NCBI RefSeq assembly: GCF_026151205.1
Contig: NC_087082.1
Coordinates: 10,116,901 to 10,176,900, forward strand
DNA length: 60,000 nt
Direction: 5' to 3'
Source of the DNA: Bolinopsis microptera
Lineage: Eukaryota; Ctenophora; Tentaculata; Lobata; Bolinopsidae
The position numbers and the translations under genes are program-made. The notes under the pieces were generated by a model. The model was not told where the DNA came from and searched no databases. It saw nothing but the letters and a program-made list of their open reading frames with translations. Shown piece after piece: positions 27,715-39,000 of the stretch. How positions within the stretch are numbered: the stretch's first letter is position 1; each line of letters begins with the position of its first letter.

Positions 27715-28339
27715 CTGAAAATACATTCGTTACCTTTATAACTGTAACTTATCATTTTTAATTAGGAAATTAATTTTATTGTGTATTAGAGGATCAAGAA
27801 ATACCTCAAACAAAACTTACGAATTATCTAACATGGATGATTTAGAATTTAACTCTTTCGAATCGAAAGTCAACTAATTTTTTCAGTCCCATGGACTGGG
27901 TTTTATTTTTGCAATGATGATGTTCATAATATATAACCTGTAATACTATTCTGTATATATCTAATTTTGTTTTCCAAAAAAAAATTCGTTACCTTTATGA
28001 AGGACTACTAGCAACTGTTGCTCTGTAGAGCGCATCTTTTAACAATACTTTCATTGCCTTATCGACTTTCCGAGAAAGCAACAAGTTTCAGTTTCCCAAA
28101 CAAAAGGAAATGATATCAATTGGAATAAACCGTTTTCAAATACAAAATGATACCGATAATGAATCGGTCGCTCGCTTTTCCCATTTATTCACGGCTTACG
28201 AATTTTAATCAGTTTAATTTTAGGTTTATTACATCAATGACACTCTCTGGATTCTGGAAACCCCTTAGGCCTAGGGTTGCTTTCAAGCCAATACTTAGTA
28301 CTAATTGGGATAAATTAGACGTTAATAACTAGTTAGTGT

Positions 28340-29200
28340 CCAATTAGCTGAGGTTTATCGAATCTTTATTTCCGAGTACTGCTTCTGGGTACCGTAGTGC
28401 TGCTTGATTTATCGCAATTGTAAATGAAAGGTATGTCCGGTCTTGGTGAGGAGGTTGCGGAGAGTAGTTGCTGATGAGTGGGTGACTTTGATGTCGTGTT
28501 GTCCGAGTATCTTGGAAATGGGTTTGGAGAGAGGGATGGAATGGAAGGGAAACGCTGAGTGCGCGATCTTTAGTCTATCGGTTGAATGAGGCTAAGAATT
28601 GGTGTCGAGGAGGGTTGGTGGATTTGCGGTGAACTTCGTACATGATGGTGGTGATGCGGAGGGGAGGGAAGCCGTCCTGAAGGCAAACGTGTCTGACAGT
28701 CTGTAGTTCGTCTTCGAGGTGTTGAGGTGAACAGATGTTGTAGGCTCTTCTGGTGATGGATTGGATGACGGCGTTCTTGGAGGAGTTGGTAGTGCAGGAG
28801 GTAGTTGGTAGTGCAGGAGGAGTTGGAGGAGTTGGTAGTGCAGGAGGAATACTTGGTGTAGAGGTTGGTGTGGGTGGGTTTTCTGTAGACTGAAGTGGAC
28901 TCAGGACTTGTCAGGGTGGATGAGGACGTCGAGGAGAGGTAGGGTTCCGTTGGAAGAAGGGTGTTCTTGGGTGAATTTGAGGTCTTCGGTGAGGGAGTTG
29001 AGGAAGGTGAGGAAGGATTCTGTGTTCTGTATGTCTCTGAAAGATCCGAGGCTGTCGTAAACAAAGTGGGGGTAGGTATGAGGGGGTCATGCCATGAGTA
29101 GAGGGCTAGGGATTCTATTTCGGCAAGGCATATTTCTGCTAGTTCTACGATGAGGGGGAGCCCATGGTCTTGCTCCTCCATAAAGATATTTGCCATTGAA
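28340..29200 (-). pseudogene. Penelope-like element fragment, copy 1
   Basis: The minus strand reads MANIFMEEQ (29196), then with a frameshift LDVLIHPDK and STSVYRKPTHTNLYTKYSS, then further on SVSLPFHPSLSKPISKILG and ATTLRNLLTKTG. These are the reverse transcriptase tail and downstream linker of Penelope-like retroelements. Frameshifts and short CT-rich repeats interrupt it, and the GIY-YIG nuclease is cut off near 28340. Confidence 0.75.
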
Positions 29201-29526
29201 GTTAGTGTTTTTTTGAAGAATTATTTTATAAAAACGTCAATTTTGTGATTTAGTGTTCTCTGGTGTTGAGCCATCTCTAGGGTTGCAGAGCTCAGTTCTG
29301 CTTTCTATAGGTCTATATTGTGTATTAGGCTAGTTTAGAAGTTGAAAATTGGAAACTTGTACACGTGGGGACACGCCCAAATCGATAGAAAATCACTAAA
29401 ATCAGTGAAAATTACTATTTTCACGATCTTATCAAAAAATTCCCGTTGTGCCTTGTGGTTATTAGGACATTAGGTTATTCTTGAAATGTTTTGAAACTTT
29501 GCATGCTTATTAAATATACAATAACT

Positions 29527-29828
29527 CAATGCTGCATGCCGCCGCCGAACGCCGCGCCGATTATTTTTCAGCCACGCCGCCGCCGTTTAGAAACGACGTA
29601 CCCGGCGTGAACCTGTTTATACTATGTATATACTACTCGATATTACAAGCCTCGTGTCAAAATTAAAACTGTTGAAAATTGCTTTACACATGGCATTATT
29701 CTAGAGGAAAATTTTATCTGCGAAATCACGTGACCTCACGCCGATTACGCCACCGCCGTCGTTCTTAACCACGCCGCCGCCGTCTTGAAAAAAACCGTTT
29801 TGAAAAAAACCGGCGGCGTGCAGCACTG
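29527..29828. mobile_element. GC-rich hAT-type MITE
   Basis: The ends CAATGCTGCATGCCGCCG and CGGCGGCGTGCAGCACTG are inverted copies. The flanks CAATAACT (29519-29526) and CAAGAACT (29829-29836) match at seven of eight bases, fitting an 8-bp duplication. 302 bases, no ORF. Confidence 0.7.
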
Positions 29829-29842
29829 CAAGAACTACACAC

Positions 29843-30199
29843 ATATGTTCATTATATGCAAGCCTCTTGATTTATAATCACCGAGTCTAGTAATTGTTTA
29901 AGAGAGTTCTCTGGCAGTTACGAAACTCGAGAGACTGTGGGATACTGAAGGGAAAAGAAGCAGTTCTAACGAGCTCTTCTCAAACACAAGGATATATCTT
30001 GTGAACTTGGCTAGTATATAATATGAAACATTTGATATGGAGTTGTAGAGGGAGTTATGTGCCTCGCCGGGCTAAAGTAGTGGATGACCTTGCTGTACGG
30101 CAAGTTAAACAAGGATCTGAAACTACTAGGTTCCGTACAGACTCAACTCTGCACCCGTGTCAATATGTTCATTATATGCAAGCCTCTTGATTTATAATA
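29843..30199. repeat. 36-base direct repeat flanking 284 bases
   Basis: The sequence starting ATATGTTCATTATATGCAAG occurs at 29843 and again at 30163, each about 36 bases long. The interval has no inverted ends; a tandem duplication or recombination product is likely. Confidence 0.5.
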
Positions 30200-30831
30200 A
30201 AATTTACGCCTAGTACGGCGATTCAATATTGGATGCACATATTAACGTTCGCTCAATGTTTAAACATACGAAATGTGAGAATTTTGCTCATGCGTGAATT
30301 CGATTGGATTCTGCTTTCTCACGACAGTTAAATGGCATTATATATGAATTTAATGCCAACTTGAATGATTATGAGTAAAGAGTGGTATATCCAGTCAGTA
30401 ATTTAGAAAATTACCCCCTTTATATTAATGAATAATGAAGTTCTTAGTTTTACATTCGACTTTGTCTAGGACCGTAATACTCTAATATCAACCAAAAAGA
30501 AATTATGTTTTACCAAAATTACCCATATAAATTGGGTAGAGTTGTATAATAGTATAGGGGGTAAATAGTATGGTGAGTGTAATATTGACGGTCATGCTTG
30601 CCAGCACTGTGATCAAGCACATCTTGCAATTTGAAGCCTGACTTTATACATGTTTTTAAACCAAAATTGAGTAAAGTGGAGAGACAACCTTGTTACGCAT
30701 TGAGGCACTGTGCACTGAGACACTTGAGGCACCAATTCGCGGCACTTGAAGCACCACTTTGAGACACTTGGGAAAAATGTTGTGACACTGCAGAGGCTGT
30801 GAAATGAATAGGATTCCGCATTTGACATTAA

Positions 30832-32231
30832 GGGGAGATACACCAAAACCGTTTTTGCTCCGAACATCGATTTTATTTTATATTATTTTCAAATAGACAA
30901 AAAGAATAAGATTGTACACCTTCAAAAATTTTTAAAAATATTCCCTCATCGAGAAAAAAAATATTTTTCTTTTTCGAAAATTTTTAAAATTTGGAGAAGT
31001 CTGTCACTGTAATACCGATAGTTCGGCCATTTAAAAAGTTTTTTGGCTGATTTTTTTACTGAACATTACTTACACTCCGTACTAGAAGCCATTGAAAGGA
31101 TTATATAATTGAACAATAAATTACCAAGTTACAGACCGAACAAGGTGAAAAAAGAAAAATAGGGATTTTTGCCTACCACCAAAGTTGTACATTTCACCAC
31201 CCGCCCAGGTCATCAGATATCGCTTCAAAAATTCTTGTGAGTGTAGTTGATGATCATGGCAAGCTTTTTGGAACCGGATTTCTCTCAATTTTGAGTTTTA
31301 AGCTATGCAATGTGGCCTCAAACGACTTAGTAAAATTCATCGTAAAAAAGGGTTAAAAAGGCAGATTTAAGGCTTAAAATGCCTATAACTCAAAAAGTAT
31401 CAGTTTTTTTGAAATACTTTTTACAGGATCGTAATCAGCTTGGTAAGACGAATCTTTTAGTACCAAATAAGTGCTTTTAGAAGACAAATTGTCTTAAATA
31501 ATTTTCTAGCTCGAACACAAGGGTCCCCCCTTGTATAAATTTTGTACAAATTGTACACATTTTTTTACAAATTTTGTGGCTTTGAATATTATAAATGTCG
31601 TACTAAAAGATTCGTCTTACCAAGCTGATTACGATCCTGTAAAAATTATTTCAAAAAAACTGATACTTTTTGAGTTATAGGCATTTTAAGCCTTAAATCT
31701 GCCTTTTTAACCCTTTTTTACGATGAATTTTACTAAGTCGTTTGAGGCCACATTGCATAGCTTAAAACTCAAAATTGAGAGAAATCCGGTTCCAAAAAGC
31801 TTGCCATGATCATCAACTACACTCACAAGAATTTTTGAAGCGATATCTGATGACCTGGGCGGGTGGTGAAATGTACAACTTTGGTGGTAGGCAAAAATCC
31901 CTATTTTTCTTTTTTCACCTTGTTCGGTCTGTAACTTGGTAATTTATTGTTCAATTATATAATCCTTTCAATGGCTTCTAGTACGGAGTGTAAGTAATGT
32001 TCAGTAAAAAAATCAGCCAAAAAACTTTTTAAATGGCCGAACTATCGGTATTACAGTGACAGACTTCTCCAAATTTTAAAAATTTTCGAAAAAGAAAAAT
32101 ATTTTTTTTCTCGATGAGGGAATATTTTTAAAAATTTTTGAAGGTGTACAATCTTATTCTTTTTGTCTATTTAAAAATAATATAAAATAAAATTGATGTT
32201 CGGAGCAAAAACGGTTTTGGTGTATCTCCCC
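30832..32231. mobile_element. 1.4-kb near-perfect palindrome flanked by TTAA
   Basis: Left end GGGGAGATACACCAAAACCG (30832) and its inverse ending at 32231 are each bordered by TTAA (30828-30831 and 32232-32235). The arms of about 650 bases are nearly identical in inverse, leaving a spacer of only about 100 bases near 31490-31590. TTAA duplication fits piggyBac- or Kolobok-type transposition. No ORF. Confidence 0.85.
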
Positions 32232-32399
32232 TTAACTATATCATAGTGCTGCAAGCATGACCGATGCTTTTTCACCTCCCATACTATTATACCCCTTTAC
32301 TGTTTTGTTAAGCATTAAGGCTCATTGAAAGTCGTTCAGCAGGATTATTTTTAATTCAACACATTCTAATTCAATAACAAAGATGACAGGAATAAGATA

Positions 32400-32665
32400 T
32401 AGTTATGTGGAGGTTTTTAAGAAATTTGCGCAAAATACGCGCCAGCACTGTTAATGTTATACGAATTTCATTTTCGGTAAAAATCCAAAATCGCCATATT
32501 CAGGTGCCTTAAAATCACGTTAAAATTGAATTAGAGATCTGAAACTTTGCAGGGCGTCTAGACCGCTGACCAATTCGACTGTAAAATAAGTTTTAAGTTT
32601 TAGGAGTATCAGGAAGTGGGTTTTCTGAAACCCCTGTTTTACAACAGATTAATAGTCGTGATCAA
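32400..32665 (+). repeat. R270 repeat, copy 1
   Basis: A 250-270-base repeat from TAGTTATGTGGAGGTTTTTA through CGCCATATTCAGGTGCCTT to AACCCCTGTTTTACAACAG. Copies lie at 38876, 43492, 51235 (plus) and 45424, 52846 (minus), often at the ends of inverted structures. Confidence 0.85.
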
Positions 32666-32718
32666 TTAGTATTATACATTATATATTATATCTATCTATC
32701 AATATATCTATTATATAT

Positions 32719-32835
32719 CCCGGTCTAGTAATCGAAAGGTTGCTGGATCGATTCCCGCCATCGGCAAAACCAACCCTGATGATTTGAGCCACACTGATGA
32801 GTCCTAATAGGACGAAACACTGTGTCTATGGATAT
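32719..32835 (+). ncRNA. tRNA-like segment plus type I hammerhead ribozyme, copy 1
   Basis: A B-box-like GGATCGATTCC (32745-32755) in a tRNA-like T-arm context is followed by a complete hammerhead core: CUGAUGA (32794-32800), stem II GUCCU/AGGAC with a 3-base loop, GAAA (32814-32817), a 3-bp stem III (ACA/UGU) and the cleavage triplet GUC ending at 32826. Stem I pairs CCACA with UAUGG with one C-A mismatch. The A box is absent, so the SINE part is 5'-truncated. Confidence 0.85.
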
Positions 32836-33252
32836 CTATATATAATTATATATATATTATATAGACGCTTTGGCAGTCAATTGATGTCATTAGAAAATTT
32901 TATAAAAACACAAAAGTTGTGATTTAGTATTTTCTGGTGTTGGGCCATACCTTGGGTTTGGAGCTCAATTTTGCTTCCTGAAGGTCTAAATTGTGTAACA
33001 GGCTAGTTTCGAAGTTGAAAATCGAAAAGTTGCACATGTGAGGACACGCCCAAATCTATTACAATTGTAAATGAATGGGAAAAGCGAGCGACCGATTTCA
33101 TTCTCGGTATAATCAATTTGCATTTGCGGACGGTAATTATTCGAATTAATATCATTTCCTTTTGTTTGGTAGAGAGAGACACTGTTGCGGTCCACTCTAC
33201 ACATGATTATGGGTTTTGGTCAAATAAATACTGACAAATTTATATATCCTAC

Positions 33253-33484
33253 CTGGTACGATAAGTCCGTTACACAAGCCATAGTTGCATGTTTCAATTG
33301 CACAGGCATAATCCTTTAAATCGTCCAAAGCATTTTCAAATTCAGATTTTAATCCCCTACATTTAGCCAAGTCTGATGACACATCTGCCTTCTTCATGCA
33401 TTTATAACTTTTCATATAGCTGAACTTGTCACCCTCATAGAAGGTCGTGACAAGAGATCCGCACACGTCTTTGTCGACCGGACA
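33253..33484 (-). CDS. Gene 3 exon 2: LU body
   Basis: 232 bases, as in genes 1 and 4. It reads CPVDKDVCGSL and closes ETCNYGLCNG. No stop. Confidence 0.8.
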
Positions 33485-33603
33485 CTGAGAAAAGGCAATT
33501 TTATTATTTCATATTTACCACCAATTTATCACATATAAATCAATCAATAAACATACATTCGAATAAATAATACTTAACTAAATGTTGGCCCTAGATGCTA
33601 TAA

Positions 33604-33780
33604 GGGGTCGTTCACATATTATTACGTAATCACTTTTTTGACCCCCCACCCCCCAGCCCCGATCCGTAATCAGTTTTACACATACTAGCTAGTGTATCAA
33701 AATTGAGAAATTACACTAGCGTAATCATTTGGAAACCACCTCCCCTTCGGCTGATTACGTAATATGTGAACGATCACCTC
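33604..33780. mobile_element. MITE in LU intron 1, copy 2
   Basis: The orthologue of 3212-3396 in gene 3, with ends GGGGTCGTTCACATATTA and ATATGTGAACGA. The middle is C-rich but shorter. Confidence 0.65.
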
Positions 33781-33847
33781 CTATTATATTTATAAATAGA
33801 ATTGAGCGGAATAAAATCATACGCTAGCAGCTAGCTGGCTATTATAC

Positions 33848-33976
33848 CTGTTGAACGCTGTATTTGCTACAGGCATTTTTAACCCCTGATTTCAAATTTG
33901 CGTCCACGCATTTCCAACAAGTAAGCGATTGAGCTCCTGTCACCATTGCCAATATTATAGCTATTGCTATATTCAT
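33848..33976 (-). CDS. Gene 3 exon 1: signal peptide and LU start
   Basis: 43 codons from ATG at 33976, phase 0 out. Signal peptide MNIAIAIILAMVTGAQS is followed by LTCWKC. Confidence 0.78.
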
Positions 33977-34356
33977 TTTAACTTCTTTGCTTTAGGCTAC
34001 TGTAGATATATTGTTAATCAATGTCAGTTTTGATATTGAAATATCTAACAATCAGGCGTCAAAAATGTTCATGCCGACCTAGGATACAGCCGATGAAATG
34101 TAACTCAACGCAATGAAAACAACCGATGATAATGAGGACTTGCACGTGCAGACAAAGACGAAGGTTCACTCTACAAATCAAACCGGTTAAGTGAATAAAG
34201 ATTAGGATTGTTAAAACTGTTCGGGGATTATTTACAGAATATTAAATAATGCCGCAACTTATTTTCTATCACGTTCCTTAGCAGTATCCCAGAGGGGTTT
34301 ATAGCAGCCTACAAAAGCTACAATCAGACAGTAAGCTCAGCTACAACAACATCAAA
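33977..34356 (-). promoter_or_regulatory. Conserved 5' flank of LU gene 3
   Basis: Aligns with 3584-3990 and 41187-41580, including GACCTAGGATACAGCCGATG. The shared block ends where the copies diverge after ACAACAACATCAAAA. Confidence 0.45.
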
Positions 34357-34359
34357 AAG

Positions 34360-35590
34360 TTACCTCAAAGTTAGTAATCAAGGATGAAGGAGCTGGTTAT
34401 AACATTCCCGACTATACAACTTCCACCCCGGTGTTTAAGAGGTGGATTAATTAAGTTTAAACTGCTACTGTGAGCGTAAAATAGGGTGTGGCCTATTAAC
34501 TTAATAAACTTAACAACCTGAAGTCTGAATAATTTGATTTAGAACCATGGTTTACCCCACTCAAAACAATGATGCAGTTTTAAGACAAATTAAATATATC
34601 ATAAGGTAGTATAACATATTGTACTTGTAGGTTTATAATATACTATTACCAAAACGCGCCGAGTTGAAATCGTCGACGTTCTTGAATATTTGAAATACAT
34701 ATTTTACGAGTATCTCCCGTTATTAAATAACATACTAGTAAACATATACAATAATAATATGCGTATATCCTGATTTAAAGACGTTTGATGCTCCAAAAAA
34801 TTATATGCATAAAGACTTTATAATATGAAAACAATGAAGTTCAAAAAAAACTTAAACAGTCCAGTTGCTTTCAGTCACTAAATTTAAATTATATAATCCT
34901 TTTCGTTTGAACTTCTTGTACATCAGCTCCTTTTTAGTTGACTGGCTTACTGATGACCTGCAAATATTTATTCGACCATTAGATATAAACATTTTAAATA
35001 TAAGTATAACCATAACTTAAATTAATCATCACATAGTGATAGACCAAATATGACCGATGCGAATATTTTGCCGGAGAAACAAATAACGGCAGCTTTTTTC
35101 AAAAAAGCGTCAGATTCTGACGTTTCGCCTTCACTGAGTTTACGTCGATTTGCGGTTTGGTTGTATAGTCACTTGTAGACCACATCATATTTTGCGCGGT
35201 TTTGTTTCGTGTTATATATTAACAATGCGCACATCATGTCACGTCCTATAATTATTGTATCGTATGCCAACTTTATTGAATGTTATATAATGTTCTGTCT
35301 CATTGTATTACTATTATTTGTGTCTAACATAAACTAATAAATTTTGATGCTTACTCGACATGCCGCAATCTTATTTGCTCATGTAAATGTAAATGTAAAG
35401 TAACATCTGTTTTCAACTATGTATTCGCTATTTAGTATTTACCATTCAGTGTCAAACTATTAAATAATCAGCCGCGAGTTTATCGGCTGATATCATAATT
35501 TTATTTGTTTTGACTTGCTGAATTTTATCAGTCGGTAGTTCATTAAGCTTGTTTCATAAAAATAACACTTTTAGGGTTAAATGGGTTCCT
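34360..35590. other. Intergenic AT-rich interval between genes 3 and 4
   Basis: An inverted piece at 34640-34730 resembles 55818-55905 (CGGGTGATACT...CAACTCGGCG). No gene seen. Confidence 0.4.
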
Positions 35591-35597
35591 GCTAGTA

Positions 35598-35858
35598 ACC
35601 CTAAACGGTGTCAAGACTCAATGACAATACACTAAAATAATTATTACCTATTTAATTGGCGTTTTTGACACCACTTGGGGGTCCAAATTTTCGGCTCTAG
35701 AATCATTATTCCTTGGCCAATTTTTTATTTTTTCATGCTGATTTGGAGACCATTAAAGCTTTTGACCCAACCAAAAAAGTTTCAGTTGTATATCTTTTAC
35801 GGTTTTTTGCGGAAAGTCGCGTTAAAGTAGTGTATTGAGTCTTGACACCGTTTAGGGT
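35598..35858. mobile_element. TA-flanked MITE
   Basis: 261 bases with inverted ends ACCCTAAACGGTGTCAAGAC / GTCTTGACACCGTTTAGGGT and TA on both sides (35596-35597, 35859-35860). The host sequence GGGTTCCTGCTAGTA appears on both sides as well. Tc1/mariner-type by target site; no transposase. Confidence 0.75.
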
Positions 35859-35990
35859 TATATTATACGGGTTCCTGCTAGTATATACTTATATAGTAAA
35901 ATAATCACAAACAAACAACTTATTACAAGTTACAATAACTTATTTAACTCGATTCAATGGCAAAAACCTTGTGCAAAAAAGTCACCACAG

Positions 35991-36066
35991 TTAATTACCA
36001 CATGTATCACAGTACTCCCATCGAGGCACAGTTCCCTCTCCATTATAACACCAGGGGCCTGAGCCA
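35991..36066 (-). CDS. Gene 4 exon 6: kringle end and stop
   Basis: Acceptor TTCCTCAG, then GSGPWCYNGEG and RWEYCDTCGN, then TAA. It supplies the last three kringle cysteines. Confidence 0.85.
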
Positions 36067-39000
36067 CTGAGGAAAATTATGACATATGTTACAATGGAAT
36101 ATTTCAGAAAAGAAATTTCATAAATCAATTATATTTCCAAATCCATCTTCATTGCAGTTTTTTGTAGATTTATTTTATAAATGTTTGTGCCCATACCTTG
36201 TGCTCGACTTGATGACAATAATTATGGAACAATACCAGATATTGAAAACTTACCCGTCTGGATTTCTGCAATAGTTCTCTTGCAGTCCTAATCTAGTGTA
36301 TCTGAAAATGTTTTTATGATGAGGTCTTTTCCTAAAATAGTCAATGATGTGCATTTTCAATGTATATATTATAATCATATAGATTAAAAGTGTTATGGGG
36401 GTAAACAGAGTGATAAGTAACAATATACCATCTGCAAAGTTACCATGATGGTCTCAAACATAAAAAAGAATAAATCCAAATAAGAAGCAACAAAAAGACT
36501 TTTGAATAACTTTAGAAGTGTAGAACAGCTTAAAAAGCAACGAAAAAATTTACTCCTGCTTGGATCCAAAATTCTGTGTGTTAGGTGATTGAGAGTCCCA
36601 TCTCTGGCATTTGCGTCCTGATTTTGTGACAGCTACCTTTCCCCTGTACTCTGATCCATCATTTTCAATACTTATACAATCTGGAGCGGGAGTTAATCCA
36701 TTGGTTATTCTTTTTAGAAAACATTGTTATAGCAAAAACAAGAACAGTTTCTCGCTTACAATAGTGAGGTATATTGGGGTTTGCAGTAAATTGGGGCGTA
36801 TTAAATCGGGTATCTGTGAATCAGGCGCGGTAAAGGCGACCTAGAGAGTAGTGATCAGTGGACAGTGTTAATAACGCAGTATAACTATAAGTATAACTGT
36901 TTGAGAAACTATATGATTTTTCAGTGGTTGAATCTGCTTTATCAACACAATCGTCTCCCGTTGGAGTTTCTTCAGATAACCTTGTGACGCTTTGAGGCAC
37001 TGAGGCACCGAAGGCACGACTTTGAGGCCCTTTAAAAACCAGTTTTGAGGCGCTGAGGCACCTGAGGCAACAATTTGCAACACTTGATGCATTGTACAGG
37101 GTTAGAAACATAACATGATGATTTCGTGACTAACTAGACCACTCAGTTAGATAACAGTTTTTATAAATAATTGTGGCAGTTCATTGTCGTCATAAAACTA
37201 ATATTTTGTCCAAAACTGTTGTTTTGCTCAACCTGCGTCACTCGATAAACTTATTCAACTATTGAGATCAAAAGTTACACTCTTATTCACTCGACAATCA
37301 CTTGACTTATACTTTAACACGTTCTCTAGGTGTTTCTTAGTGACTATTTAAAATATTCAAAACTTTATCAGCTTATCCCTCTAATCTGACTCAGCCCTAA
37401 CCCTAGCCATTAAGCAAAATACTTCATCTTACTGTATATCTGCTTTAACGAAACTAGAGTTATAGGAGTATATCTGAGGACAAGACATTGCGGAGATGAT
37501 AACTACCAACAACGGTCACCTTCAAGTATGAAGCTGTTTTAGTTAACTGTTCTTAGATTTAAAAAATTGTAAATAAAGAAAGTTGAAGTAAGTCGAGATT
37601 AGTTTATAATAAATCTTCAGCCGTATTAAACAAGCGTGCCTCCCATTTTAAAGCAGTGAGATATAAAAAGACTTGAATCTTTTTTATAAACTGAACTTGG
37701 TCTGATCAATGATTTTGTTAACTCACTTTTAGGGTCCGGAGCTTCCGTAGGCTCCGTTTTCCACCAAGGCTTTTCTGAAAATACATTCGTTACCTTTATG
37801 AAGGAGCACTAGCAACTGTTGCTCTGTAGAGCACATCTTTTAACAATACTTTCATTGCCTTATCGACTTTCCGAGAAAGCAACAGGTTTCAGTTTCCCAA
37901 ACAAAAGGAAATGATATCAATTGGAATAAATCGTTTTCAAATACAAAATGATACCGATAATGAATCGGTCGCTCGCTTTTCCCATTTATTCACGGCTTAC
38001 GAATTTTAATCAGTTTAATTTTAGGTTTATTACATCGATGACACTCTCTGGATTCTGGAAACCCCTTAGGCCTAGGGTTGCTTTCAAGCCAATACTTAGT
38101 ACTAATTGGGATAAATTAGACGTTAATAACTAGTTAGTGTCCAATTAGCAGAGGTTTATCGAATCTTTATTTCCGAGTACTGCTTCTGGGTACCGTAGTG
38201 CTGCTTGATTTATCGCAATTGTAAATGAAAGGTATGTCCGGTCTTGGTGAGGAGGTTGCGGAGAGTAGTTGCTGATGAGTGGGTGACTTTGATGTCGTGT
38301 TGTCCGAGTATCTTGCAAATGGGTTTGGAGAGAGAGGGATGGAATGGAAGGGAAACGCTGAGTGCGTGATCTTTAGTCTATCGGTTGAATGAGGCTAAGA
38401 ATTGGTGTCGAGGAGGGTTGGTGGATTTGCGGTGAACCTCGTACATGATGGTGGTGATGCGGAGGGGAGGGAAGCCGTCCTGAAGGCAAACGTGTCTGAC
38501 AGTCTGTAGTTCGTCTTCGAGGTGTTGAGGTGAACAGATGTTGTAGGCTCTTCTGGTGATGGATTGGATGACGGCGTTCTTGGAGGAGTTGGTAGTGCAG
38601 GAGGTAGTTGGTACTGGTAGTGCAGGAGGAGTTGGAGGAGTTGGTAGTGCAGGAGGAATACTTGGTGTAGAGGTTGTTGTGGGTGGGTTTTCTGTAGACT
38701 GAAGTGGACTCAGGACTTGTCAGGGTGAATTTGAGGTCTTCGGTGAGGGAGTTGAGGAAGGTGGGGAAGGATTCTGTGTTCTGTATGTCTATGAAAGATC
38801 CGAGGCTGTCGTAAACAAAGTGGGGGTAGGTATGAGGGGGGTCAGGCCATGGGTAGAGGGCTAGAGATTCTATTTCGTGGAGGTTTTTAAGAAATTTGAG
38901 CAAAATACGCGCCAGCACTGTTAATGTTATACGAATTTCATTTTTGGTAAAAACCCAAAATCGCCATATTCAGGTGCCTTAAAAACCACGTTAAAATTGA

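Noticed and set aside
28147-28332. 61-codon frame duplicated identically at 37948-38133
   Set aside because: It lies in the segmental duplication and resembles a decayed copy of the palindrome-arm repeat; no domain.
32719-32765. Functional tRNA gene at the ribozyme loci
   Set aside because: Only the anticodon-side and T-arm are present; the D-arm and A box are missing and no cloverleaf forms.
32774-32786. Earlier CUGAUGAUUUG upstream of the true ribozyme core as a second hammerhead
   Set aside because: No stem II or GAAA follows; it more likely forms the upper part of stem I.
36821-37111. 96-codon minus frame as an extra exon of gene 4
   Set aside because: No consensus acceptor or donor with the needed phase; it spans the intron breakpoint and the GAGGCAC minisatellite.
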